Assembly: GCA_021234155.1 (NCBI GenBank)
Contig: JAJEKV010000030.1
Span: 2,747,842 to 2,811,841 of the forward strand
Length of the DNA: 64,000 nt
Reading direction: 5' to 3'
Source of the DNA: Isoetes taiwanensis
Lineage: Eukaryota > Streptophyta > Lycopodiopsida > Isoetales > Isoetaceae
The position numbers were made by a program, and so were the translations under genes. Shown here piece by piece: positions 35,491-45,916 of this stretch. Within the stretch, counting starts at the first letter, position 1. Each line of letters opens with the position of its first letter. The notes beneath the pieces are model-generated. The model searched no databases. It had not been told where the DNA came from and saw only the letters and a list, made by a program, of their open reading frames with translations.

Positions 35491-35910
35491 ACAAGTTTTA
35501 TTGCTGACTTAGATGCTCCAATGATTCCCATTGATGGTTTAAAGGCTGATTTGCAAGAATTAGAAGCTGCCATTGAAAAAATCAGCAAGGATTTGGAAGT
35601 TAATTCCAACTGTGAGAATAGAATCAAGGAGATGACTAAGCATTTGGAAATATCAGACCCGATAGGCCTGCAGCCCGCTCCCATACTTGCAGCAAGACGG
35701 AGCGCTCCATCCTCACATATTACCAATGCTTGCAGCAGCTGCAATGATTGCCTTGATTCGACCATGGTAATATCTCCACTTTGTGGTCACACATATTGTC
35801 TATTTTGTCTTGTATTCAGGGTTTCAACGATGAATACATGTGTATATGATTGTTCATGGTCCGAGGACCTACGGCACTGCTTAGGAATCCCTTCTCAAGG
35901 TATATCTATT
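35491..35910 (+). pseudogene. E0 plus-strand gene, coiled coil and RING-like domain
   Basis: The frame resumes as TSFIADLDAPMIPIDGLKAD and LQELEAAIEKISKDLEVNSN (coiled coil). A RING-like cluster follows at 35731-35808: C-x2-C..., PLCGHTYCLFC, with the CGH-x2-C-x2-C core typical of RING fingers. RING domains usually act as ubiquitin or SUMO ligases. The last two zinc ligands are not clear, and the frame becomes poor after about 35860. The E2 gene has the same coiled coil followed by RING order. Confidence 0.65.
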
Positions 35911-36126
35911 TCTATTTTCATTACATAATTAGTTTGAGTGTACTTAGATGTAGTTAGTTTCCATCATGTACATAACTGTATTAGCATTTGGTTTGGCGTG
36001 GTTTTGGCTTTACTGTAAAGAGGAAATGTATTTGCTTCTGTTCTTTACATTTACATGTGCCATGAAGTGCTTTTCTGGAATTCCTTTACATTCAATGCTG
36101 AATGTTGTATTTGATAGGGTGTATTG
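35911..36126. repeat. E0 intron-like stretch; first copy of a roughly 100-bp tandem repeat, E2 target
   Basis: CTTTACATTCAATGCTGAAT...GATAGGGTGTATT (about 36080-36125) has a close relative at 41200-41240, showing a tandem repeat in the E0 interior. E2 inserted at ATTG (36123-36126) in one copy. Confidence 0.7.
36123..36126. repeat. E2 target site duplication, left copy (ATTG)
   Basis: ATTG precedes GGGTATG at 36127; the second copy is at 41122-41125. Confidence 0.85.
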
Positions 36127-36160
36127 GGGTATGTTTTTACTTAACCTACCCAACTTTTAG
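36127..36160. repeat. E2 left terminal inverted repeat (imperfect)
   Basis: GGGTATGTTTTT pairs with GGGTGTGTTTTT at the other end; ACC..ACCCAA and CTTTTAG-like positions extend the match. Confidence 0.75.
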
Positions 36161-36410
36161 GAGTTCCAGCACCTTGTTAGCACCTTCATTAGCGAACACG
36201 GACGGGTGCTGACAGGTACTGACGGGTTATTCATTAGCGATGGGTTATTCATTTCTCACGGCGAATCATTCCCTCTCTGATTCAAGGAATCATGAGCTTC
36301 AATTTTCGCGCTATAATCCTTTCTCTTGCACTCCGGCAATCGACCGAACGAAGTTTCGAAAGCAAAGATAACCAAACTCACGTTTTTCTTGCACAATTCG
36401 AGGTTGCTAC

Positions 36411-38012
36411 CATGAGTTCTACGCATGTGGCAGAGGTGCTCACATTACTTTTTTTTCCTTTGATCAGAAATGTTTGTTTTTCTTTGTGCTCAGTTCTTTT
36501 TTCCTTTGTTCAGAAATCTTGTTTGTGCTTCTTTTTTTATTGTTTTTTACTTTTTCAAATTTGAAGCCTGCAAGAACACAAGATGAATTCTTTGAGTTTA
36601 GGAATGTGGAGTGTGAAGGAAGGAAACCGAAGTCAAATCAAGTCACATGAGGTATCACCAGTTTCTTTGAGTTTTCGTCCGCTTTTTCAAAAGGTACCAC
36701 TAAGGTCAGGGAAGATAAATGTGAAAGAGATCAAGCCGGCTTTTGAGCAGAAGTTCAATGATCTGCTTCGAAAAGTTTACCAGAATGGCCCTACTAATAA
36801 TGAAGGGCATTTGTATGGCAGAACACCCCTAAAGCTTTGGCTGATCCAGAAAATTATAAGGTGAATTGGGCATCTCTGGCTGCAGATTCTCATAGATATT
36901 CTATAGTTCAAAAAAGTAAGGAAGAAGTTAACTGTTTTGATGTTAACTTGAATGTAATTATGAATCACATTAGAAGTCTTTCAGATATGAGTAAGAAAGC
37001 TGAAGAAGATATAACTACAAAAAAAGCAGCTTTGTTAAGGCTAGAAGGAGCTATAAACTGTGCTGATGCTACATGCAAGCTGTTATACACACAGATATCC
37101 GAGAAGAAAAAAGCTATTAAGCTTTTACAAAGGTTGATTTACCTAACAATTCGGCTTTGGTGGAGTATTTGAAAAAGGAGGAAGAAAATCTGATGGCCAT
37201 GCTTTCTGCCACCATTGGGAGTGCTAGTATATCCGATAAGCAGAAGTTGAAGGAGGAAATAACGTCTTTGGAAGTTAATATAGAAGCTTATGGTCATAGG
37301 ATGACTTTCTGGCATGCAAAGTGCAAACATATTACTGCTTTGCAGTTTGCTCATCGAGGTAAGAAGGCTTTGAATATTCATATGGGTATTTATGATCTGC
37401 CTGTAGATCAGTTTGCTGAAAGATGTGAAGGTTGTGGTTTATCTTTTAGCTCAGATTATAGTTTTCTTATCAAGTTATCATGTGACCATAAGTTCCATGT
37501 GTGTTGCTTTGGTTTGCTTTTGGACACTATGCATTGTGATGGGCAAAGGTTGTGGCATAGAAGTACCAGAGAAGCTACAAGAAGAACTTGGCTACTTCAA
37601 GTCAGATGAACATGAAATATCCGAGGAGAATGAATCTTCAGACGAAGATGTGAAAGTGACAAAGGTTAAGAAAAAACCTGTGAAGGTTGAGAAGGTTGAG
37701 GATTCTAATTCCAGCGCAACTGAGTATGCAAAACCTATGGCTACAAATTTTGTTGCCAAGAGGAAAGGTAAGAAGAAGATTCTTAGGAGCAGCAAGAAAG
37801 CAAGACCTGGTCCACCAAGTCTTACAAAAATTACTATTCCTGAACATGAGATCCCAGCAAGTTCTGTGCCAACTGTTAGTGATGATGTTATTGCTACCCC
37901 TGTGAAGTCACCTGTGGATTCAGATATTCAATCTGAGGAGGAAGGTCTTACTCTTGCACAGAAGTTCATAAAGAGGCTGGATAAGGAAATATTAAAGGAT
38001 TTGCAGGTTTGA
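36411..38012 (+). pseudogene. E2 plus-strand gene: coiled coil, RING-like finger, acidic/basic tail
   Basis: A short first frame starts at 36411 (MSSTHVAE). Later exons include KINVKEIKPAFEQKFNDLLR (about 36713), then KALADPENYKVNWASLAADS and long helices (about 36840-37130). LKKEEENLMAMLSATIGSAS to 37250 is coiled coil. A RING-like cluster follows at 37424-37510: CEGCGLSF..., LSCDHKFHVCCF, then C near 37538. The tail has an acidic patch (EENESSDEDVK), Lys-rich segments (KRKGKKKILRSSKKARPGPP) and a C-terminal helix ending KEILKDLQV at 38012. The frame changes at about 36820 and about 37545, so exons or small deletions must be invoked. The Lys-rich tail suggests nuclear and chromatin location. 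Function is unknown. Confidence 0.6.
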
Positions 38013-38498
38013 AAGATCTTCAGGTCTGAAGTTTGAAGCTTGTTTATATTTTGTTATGTTTCGGCTGATCCAAGTATGTACTGATATTAAGTATGAACTT
38101 TTGAAGGCATGTAACTTTTTGGATGTCATATTATGTATCAATGAAAGGGATACACTTTTGAAATCTTTTTTAATTATGTCATATGCTTTGTAAGCAATAT
38201 ACTAAACAATTAGCTTCACATTTATGGTACCAGTTCGTTTATGCAATCTGCAAATGAATGAGAACCATAATTCATTTGAATATACTACAATGTTGTATAT
38301 GATTGATTGTTTGGTAACCAATTAACTTCACAATTATGCCAATTCATATCTGCAATCTGCATTAAGAAAAGTGTCACCAAATTTGAACAACTCTGGTACT
38401 GGTGTTTTCTTGTACACAAGCTTGTTGACAGGTTTGGGAGCTTGCTGTAAATGACAATAAACACATGTCATTACCACCTTCTTGGAATAAGCAATTCA

Positions 38499-40350
38499 TT
38501 AGCAGTATAGTACCTTCTTAGTAGCTATTGAAACTTCTTTCTGACCAGGCTGCTCAACAACAGTTTGCTTACCAATTCTCTTTACAGTCTTCAAGGAATC
38601 CGCTATTGCTGCACTTTTCTTCTTCACATTTTTCACCTTCTCAGCAGCCTTCTTAACAGGTTCTTCAACTATGTTCTGCCCCATAATAACTATTTCTATA
38701 AGAATGGCAATTGCAATACCAAATGTTCTTAGTTGATTATAAGTGTGCAAAATGTTACCTTGTCGTCATAAACCTGTCATATAAGAAAACAGTTTCAATT
38801 CATGTACATTTCACAAGAACGTGTCAAGAACATGTGCATCACCCTAACAAATATCTTCCACTCTACTTGATGGTCCAACTTGTAATCTCTTTCTTGTGAA
38901 CAAGTTGGGATCTTTTTTGTTCCACATGTTTTGTATTTCAGTAGCAGACAGTTATGTTGATGCCACTCTTCTGAATCATCCTTAGAACATACCATAGCTC
39001 TCCAAAGCTCAGAGGTTGAAGTGTATGTAAATATAGACGCATTGCAAGTTGGTCCTGGACCACATAAATCACAATTGCATGTGCAATTGGTACCATGAAT
39101 GCTCTGATCTAGTCTTACTTTGTTTATGGCCAGTCTCACAAAGTCAATTCTCAAATGATAGATACAGCAGCAAGTTTCTCTATCTTTTACCTTCCTTACA
39201 TATGGAGGTTTCAGAGCATGGAATGCTGAAAATGATATTTGAAATTCTGGATATTGTTTTACAAAGCGTTGGTAAAAACTACTGCGAAAAACAATCGCAA
39301 GACATGTCGCCAGATATTAAAACTTTTCATCATTGTAACAATTTTCTTAAGAATTACCTGGGTCTCCTCAAGAAAGTGAAGTGCATGCAAGATCTTCTTT
39401 CCCCGATGAGGCTTTAATCTTGATGACATGCTTCTTACATGGAGAAACCCTTGTGTTGTACCTCCAAAAGTCAACAACTAGTTTTCTCTCATTGTAAGAT
39501 AGTTTGTCACATCTAATCTTATTCTTGAACATGGACCATGGTCCATCACCATGTTCAAAGACATACTCTCCTTCTTACGGCCGGTTGTAACAATCTTTTC
39601 ATTTCAAGCATAGAGTTCTAGAGAATGCTGATTTGTTGATGTCACTATTGACAAAGATAAACCATGGCAAGCATTTCTTGCCCTCCTAATATCTGTTTTC
39701 TTCTCATTCTTATGAGCTGCAAAAGATTTTTTAAAATTTTCTACAATACTCTTCAATACAGACTCTTCCTTGCTGCTTGGAACAGCAAGTTCAGGAAGCC
39801 ACTTTGCTGCAGATTGAAGTATCTCTTTTCTATCCCTAAAATTTGCACTTTGAAGAACCTTTTTTACCTTGAGTGCAACTCTTTTTGATAACCTTCTCTT
39901 TTTCCATGTGCTGAGATCTCCTTGTAGTAAGGCTTCTTCATCTACTGCAAGCTCTCTTTCCCTTTTAAGACTCCTCTCCTTTCTCCTTAACTCAGCTCTA
40001 TACCTTCTAAAAGCATCACCATCTGCAAAATATTTTTGAAGTTCAATATTAGAGAAATCTTTCAGGTTCGAGTAAATTGCTAAACTTACTTACCTTCAAA
40101 ACAAGGTTCTTCATGACATTGGGTTTCTTGAGTGCTTTGTTGGTGCCAACCTTTATAATCTTCAAAGTCTTGGGGAAAAGAATCTAAAGATGGATAAGAA
40201 ATAAAATTACTTAAATTAAGTAAAAAGATTGAAAGAAAAGAAAAAGACTTGGAAATTACCTTGGAAACAAGGCTGCAAAACTTCGTGACATTCATTGCCT
40301 TCAGGTAATTGCGCATTTGATTCAATTTGTTCATAAGGTTCGGGAAACGA
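38499..40350 (-). pseudogene. E2 transposase-derived gene lacking the catalytic half
   Basis: An exon at about 40028-39624 (DGDAFRRYRAELRRKERSLK..., LSKRVALKVKKVLQSANFRD, KWLPELAVPSSKEESVLKSI) is basic and helical and ends in a TGA at about 39624. Next is GPWSMFKNKIRCDKLSYNER with VDFWRYNTRVSPCKK and a donor at 39357. Then comes the Cys-rich block 39281-38880 (YQRFVKQYPEFQISFSAFHA, KDRETCCC, CNCDLCGPGPTCN, LWRAMVCSKDDSEEWH). Instead of the DDE part, a Lys/Ala/Val-rich tail follows (38690-38499, EEPVKKAAEKVKNVKKKSAA). The product, if made, could still bind DNA and perhaps compete with a full transposase. Piece order and homology to E0 and E1 are clear; exact splicing is not. Confidence 0.65.
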
Positions 40351-41087
40351 TTCTAAACATGAAAGCAGTTCATCAACACAACCAACACCAACAAATTAGG
40401 AGAGCAGTTCCCAACAACTATGAAGTAAATTAGTACCTGGATGTATGGGATCTGCTGTAGCAGTGTGGATCTCTTGTTCTGCATCTTGATTCACAAATAA
40501 GTTGCTTATCATTCAAATTGTGTCTATTTTGCTTGTCAGCACCAAATAATATGTAATGAATTATGAGTATCAGTTACCATGCTGCAATTCTTGCACAAAT
40601 TCGCTTGTATTTATCCCGGAAATGGAATCTTCAATTGCAGATTGCTAAGAAATTGCATCAGCAATTCGAGAACAAATGGCAGAGAAGTTTTTACCCTGTT
40701 CCTGAAAAAATTGAAGGCTAGATAGCAATTTGACCACATCAAAATTAACATGTGTCTTGCACACAGATGCACAAAATGCCTCTCTCCAGTGCGCCATAGC
40801 CAGAACTGGAGAAAATTAGCAGCAAAGAAACTCATGAAATTATTGCTATGGACAGTACCAAAACCGCCAAATCTAATTTTAAAATTCATTTTGCATCAGC
40901 GGTCACAACCTCGCATCAGCAGCACGGATTAGCAGCACCACGGATTGCTGAAGTGGCAAATTCCGGTGCTTCGGATCGACCAACAGAATTTGGCGCCCAA
41001 GAGAAAATGACGCGTGAAGGCCTTTGACGTGCGGCGAAAATGTAATGTGACGGGTCCAGCACTCAACCAGCACATGCGTCGCCCACA

Positions 41088-41121
41088 CTAGAGATTGAGT
41101 ATGTAAATAAAAAACACACCC
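41088..41121. repeat. E2 right terminal inverted repeat (imperfect)
   Basis: It ends AAAAAACACACCC, followed by ATTG (41122-41125) and the resumed E0 repeat. Confidence 0.75.
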
Positions 41122-41844
41122 ATTGCATATGACTGTACTTTACATTTACATGTGATCTGAAATGCATATGAATTTAGTATTTGATTTTCCTTTACATTCA
41201 ATGTTGACTGTTGTATTTGATAGGGTGTATTTCATATGACTTTGTTCTTTATATTTTACATATGTTCTGAAATGCATTTGAATTTAGTATTTGGTTTTCC
41301 TTTACTTTCTGATAAGAATGCACACTAATGTACTTCTATTTTGTCGTTACATTATCAACAGAAAGTTTGCCTGTAGTAAAAACATACTTGCATCTATTTA
41401 ACATTTGTTCTGTTTTGATTTGCATCTGCTTACTTTTTCTGCAGATTTTGCTTCTATCTACTCTACATCTCCCCTTGATTCTGAATCAAGTGTTTACATA
41501 TGCAGATATGGGCAGTATCAAGAAAGCAAGAACTAAAACTGCAGGTAAACTAAACAATTCATGTTTCTTGCACTATGCATAAGTTCTCTCTATTTCATGA
41601 TCTTAGGTTGTAGGTGAAAAGAAGGATGTTGTTGGGAAGGGATTGCATTTACCATTCTCAGACATCCCAGTTGCTGAACCTGGCACAAAAGATACTGATG
41701 CTATCAATGTTGGAAGTCCATCCACATCTACATCACCTTTGAGAATTGCAACAACTCATAAGCAATCATTGCAGGATTTGGAGACCGAGGGGTACGTGGA
41801 GAAAACTTTAGAAATTGTGGAAGGTAGGATGATTACAGTCTGAT
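41122..41844 (+). pseudogene. E0 plus-strand gene, middle exons after E2
   Basis: After the resumed tandem repeat (41122-41320), exons appear at 41507-41544 (MGSIKKARTKTAG, donor AGGTAAAC) and about 41613-41823 (VVGEKKDVVGKGLHLPFSDI, then TSTSPLRIATTHKQSLQDLE, ending IVEG/GTAGG). Residues are Lys/Ser/Thr-rich, like a linker. No domain was recognised. Confidence 0.45.
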
Positions 41845-41899
41845 TATATTAAGATTGCATCTATTGTAGTTAGAGTGCACTAATGTTCAATATTTTGCA

Positions 41900-43085
41900 G
41901 TAGAGGTTGTTTTCCAAAAAGAGATCCCAGCTGTTGAAGCCGAGCTGCTACTATTCGAGCAACAAGCTGAAAGCCCAGAAAGTAATTGTTTCTCCTTTTT
42001 TTTTTTTTTTGTATTTTGAAACTTACGTTGACGTGTTTACAGATTAAATTACTGAAGATGTTGGTGACGACGTTGAAAACAGTCCTCAAGTTTCTGTTGA
42101 GTTCAAGGTGAGGAAAAGACGGGTTCTTTGGCAGGTACGTGTTTCTTTTTTTATCATGCTTTCAAAAGACATTCGAATGAAGCACTTTCTTTACTTTAGA
42201 GACTTGCGACGATTCAATGGAGCCCGATGATTGCAGCCAAGGCAACAAAAGAATTTATGGTCAAAGCTGATGTCAAAATAGCTGGAAAAAGGAGAGTGCA
42301 AACCAGAGCAGGGATAATTGCTAGCTTACTTTTATTTAGTTATACTTAAGTAGCTTATTAGATTTTACTTGTTTTGCAGGTCTAAACCACTGGTTACAGA
42401 GATTGGAAGGTATCAATTTATGCTTTATTGTCATGGATCAATTGTTAATATGACACTAACATCTTGGATCTGATAACAGAAATGACGACAAGGACAAATT
42501 TATGGAATTCACACCATTCATGCCATTCAAGGACTGTCCGCCGCCGGCTCCACTGAAAGTTGTTGCATCTGACATAGCAGTTTTATGTGCAACTAACTCT
42601 AAAATGAGTAGCCGCTTAGTGGATCTTTATGGCAGGCAATAACCTGGTTGTAACTGAGTTGTATTTGTTGTTATTCTATGTCTCTAATGTTAACCTTAAT
42701 CTAATCCAGGTGCTTGTATGACACATTGCCTTCAGAGTGGAAGAGTAAAATCTTTTTTATCCTGCTTACAACTATATAAGGTTTAGAGAAGCTACCAGCA
42801 GCAAAAGAAAGATCAGCTGAAGGATCACTTAATGTCATTGAAATAGTTAAATCAGGGATGAAGGGGATTGTGGTAGCTAAATGCCATCATATCCTTGTAC
42901 CTATCCTTGAGAATGACCATTTTGTGTTGGCTGTTTTTACGCTCGCACCATCTGATTCCAAGATTCTCCTTGCACCAGCAATTCATATCTTCTTGAACCT
43001 TTACAGGTTATGCGACGAACAAGAGAGCAATCAAAGGGTATGTAATCCGAGAGAACGTATCAGCCAGCAGTCCTTGGGTAGATGA
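41900..43085 (+). pseudogene. E0 plus-strand gene, degraded C48-like (Ulp1) region
   Basis: Small exons (VEVVFQKEIPAVEAELLLFE at about 41900; VGDDVENSPQVSVEFKVRKR at about 42060; QWSPMIAAKATKEFMVKADV at about 42213; FMEFTPFMPFKDCPPPAPLK at about 42500) lead to IEIVKSGMKGIVVAKCHHIL and VPILENDHFVLAVFTLAPSD (42840-42960). The segment KCHHILVPILENDHFVLAVF matches the KCQY..xP...HHW block of the E1 C48 domain, with His kept but Trp replaced by Phe. The following Asp and Cys blocks are not found. A tail of uncertain frame runs to about 43250, and 43440-43580 has ADKQAHILEHQLF-type coding-like sequence. The domain cannot be catalytic as it stands. Confidence 0.55.
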
Positions 43086-43608
43086 AGCTTCTTCAAATGC
43101 TGTTCTTATATTGTCCAGTAAATCGATTGTAGTAACATTGCATCTTGAAAGTAACATGGCATCAAATGCTGATCTTGCATGTAACATGGCATCTGAAACT
43201 TCTGATTTCTGATTTAAAGAAGCCTTGTACCTTTTTTGGTCAATCAAAATAGTTACTTGATTGTTTCATGTTATATTAGTGATTTGCTTCAAAGGTGTAA
43301 GTGTGTTCATGCATGTTGAGTTGATACTAATAGAAATACAATAATACCTCCAACTTGAAATTGCTTTATGGATTTAAAACTGGTAAAAGCTAAGTTATAA
43401 AACATGTTGAGTTTTCGCAATTAAGTGCTTGCTAAATTCATGCATCCTTGTATTGTAGAGTGTGGTTCTGGAGAGAGCCGACAAACAAGCTCACATTCTA
43501 GAACACCAACTTTTCATGGAGTGCACGAGAAAGAGGTTGTTGAAATGGAAGCTATGTTGGACACATTATCATCACCATGGTAAGTCTAAACAAATTGAAG
43601 TGTACCTT

Positions 43609-45012
43609 CAAAGGAACATTCATTGATAGGAATATTCCTTTCTAGAACTAAGGAATATTCCTTGAAAGGAAAATACTTATTGCCTTGAAAGGAATATTCC
43701 TTATTACCTCGAATGGAATATTCCTTATTACATTGGAAGGAATATTTCTTAATGCCTTGAAAGAAATATTCCTTAATGCCTTGAAAGGAATATTCCTTAT
43801 TGCCTTGAAAGGAATATTCCTTGTTGCCTCGAATGGAATATTCCTTCTTGCCTTGAAAGGAATATTCCTTATTACCCCAATGGAATGTCCCTTCTTGCCT
43901 TGAAAGGAATATTCCTTATTGCCTTGAAAGGAATATTCCTTAATGCATTTGGAATGGAATATTCCTTATTACATTGAAAGGAATATTCCTTGTTGCCTTG
44001 AAAGGAATATTCCTTGTTGCCTTGAAAGGAATATTTTTAATGCCTCGAATGGAATATTCCTTGTTGCCTTGAAAGGAATATTCCTTAATGCCTCGAAAGG
44101 AATATTTGTTATTACCTTGAAATAAATATTCCTTATTACATTGAAAGGAATATTCCTTAATGCCTTGAATGGAATATTCCTTATTGCATTGAAAGGAATA
44201 TTCCGTATTTCCTTGAAAGGAAAATTCCTTATTGCCTTGAAAGGAATATTCCTTATTGAAATGAAGGGAATATTCCTTATTACATCAAAAGGAATATCCC
44301 TTATTACATTGAAAGGAATATTCCTTGTTGCTTTGAAAGGATTATTCCTTGTTGCCTTGAAAGGAATATTCTTTATTGCATCGAATGGAATATTCCTTGT
44401 TGCCTTGAAAGGAATATTCCTTGTTGCCTCGAAAGAAATTGCCTTAAAAGGAATATTCCTTAATGCCTCGAAAGGAATATTTGTTATTACCTTGAAAGGA
44501 ATATTCCTTATTACATTGAAAGGAATATTCCTTAATGCCTTCAAAGAAATATTCCTTATCGCATTGAAAGGAATATTCCTTATTGCATTGAAAGGAATAT
44601 TCCTTATAGCCTCGAAAGGAATATTCCTTATTACATTGAAAGGAATATTCCTTGTTGCCTTGAAAGGAATATTCCTTGTTGCCTTGAAAGGAATATTCCT
44701 TAATGCCTTGAAGAAATATTCCTTAATGCCTCGAAAGGAATATTCCTTATTGCCTTGAAAGGAACATTCCTTACTGCCTTGAAAGGAATATTCTTTATTG
44801 AAATAAAAGGAATATTCCTTATTGCCTCGAATGGAATATTCCTTATTACATTGAAAAGAATATTCCTTGTTGCAATGAAAGGAATATTCCTTGTTGCCTT
44901 GAAAGGAATATTTGTTATTACCTTGAAAGGAATATTCCTTATTACCTCAATGGAATATTCCTTATTACATTGAAATGAATATTCCTTATGCCTTGAAAGG
45001 AATATTCCGTAG
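43609..45012. repeat. 24-bp satellite with palindromic GGAATATTCC core
   Basis: About 58 tandem units of the form GGAATATTCCTTRTTGCCTTGAAA fill 1.4 kb. The perfect palindrome AAGGAATATTCCTT occurs in most units, and the spacer varies (TATTACATTG, TAATGCCTCG, TGTTGCCTTG). Because the period is a multiple of three, long frames run through both strands (KGIFLIAL and RNIPFKAT repeats); these are not genes. GAATATTC fits the two-module heat-shock-factor half-site pattern nGAAnnTTCn. The array lies between the convergent genes of E0. Confidence 0.93.
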
Positions 45013-45295
45013 TGGAATATTTCCTCATTTAATTCAATGGTCCTAAAAGTTCAATGGTCCAAAGTTCAATGGTCCCCTAAAAGTACACATTAGCCCTTAA
45101 AAAAAATGGGAAAATGGGATCTAGGGTACATTCTGTTAGAATCCAGAATTTATGATTGGGCTCATCTTTTAAGACACGCGATTATGGCAAGCATTATGGC
45201 AAGCTTTATGCATGCAGCTATAAACTTGGTCTTCCTCTCTTTCGATACCAAACGTCATCCGAGCTTCCTAATCCGATCATCGTCTAATTTCGATC

Positions 45296-45559
45296 ATGGC
45301 CAGGACCAAGATCACCAGCAAGAAACCCCTTGATGAATCCGTTGGTTCTAGTCGATCCGGCACAAAAATGACCATTGTGGCTCATTTTTCGAGCTCGGAG
45401 GTGGAGCGCATGCAAAGGCAAGGAGCTTCTGTCTCTGATAAAGTCCAGCAGTGGGTAGATCGGCTTAAAGTTGCTGAGGAGCGCCTCTTGGAGATGAAAA
45501 TTTTAGCAGAAGGCAATGATCTTTTTGTGCAGCTGAGGATGCCTCATCCTGGACACTAA
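45296..45559 (+). CDS. Small ORF of unknown function inside E0 (87 codons)
   Basis: It starts MARTKITSKKPLDESVGSSR and continues with a helical segment, VERMQRQGASVSDKVQQWVD, then a short tail ending PHPGH. The basic Ser/Thr-rich start and coiled-coil-like middle resemble in style the N-terminus of the element gene at 22721. Sequence 45606-45760 downstream is AT-rich with aataa-type motifs. It may be an element accessory protein, a remnant exon, or a host gene fragment; no homologue is recognised. Confidence 0.4.
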   Translation: MARTKITSKKPLDESVGSSRSGTKMTIVAHFSSSEVERMQRQGASVSDKVQQWVDRLKVAEERLLEMKILAEGNDLFVQLRMPHPGH

Positions 45560-45916
45560 TAGTGCCTTTTCGGCCTTATAATTTCTTTATGTTTTTTGTT
45601 TTCTAGGTTTATGAAATCCGAAACCTCCATGACATCTGATGCACAAACTTTGTTACGAGCTTTTTGATGATTTATTTTTTGTTCCTGTCGGGCTTTTTGT
45701 AAGCAGGGTTGTAAGCTAGCATGTATACAGATTTTGATGTAACCTTCTTTGGGAAGATAAGATATAATATAACATAACATAGTTTCATATGTGCTCTTTG
45801 TCTCGTAATTTTTGTTGGCTTATATTTTCAGCTTATAGAAAGTTAATCTTTGAATCAGGTTTTCAAGTAAGGGACTCTGTCCTTAAAAGACAATCTGTTT
45901 AAGTGAATATGCACGT

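Larger units (their letters stand above)
36127..41121. mobile_element. E2: 5.0 kb deletion-type relative inserted in E0
   Basis: The left end GGGTATGTTTTTACTTAACC and the complement of the right end GGGTGTGTTTTTTATTTACA match at about 24 of the first 34 positions. The target duplication is ATTG. Taking E2 out gives ...GGGTGTATTGCATATGACT..., almost identical to the intact neighbouring repeat GGGTGTATTTCATATGACT at 41221. It carries a plus-strand coiled-coil and RING gene (36411-38012) and a minus-strand gene (about 40350-38500) that keeps the N-terminal and Cys-rich transposase blocks but not the catalytic half. No C48 domain is seen. E2 is thus probably a non-autonomous family member. Confidence 0.85.

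Noticed and set aside
43969-44973. Long open frames (KGIFLIAL... and RNIPFKAT... repeats) on both strands
   Set aside because: They follow from a 24-base satellite period, which is a multiple of three; no start context or domain, and both strands are equally open.
43609-45012. CRISPR-like array
   Set aside because: Spacers are not unique, units are contiguous 24-mers, the context is a plant nuclear transposon and no Cas gene exists.
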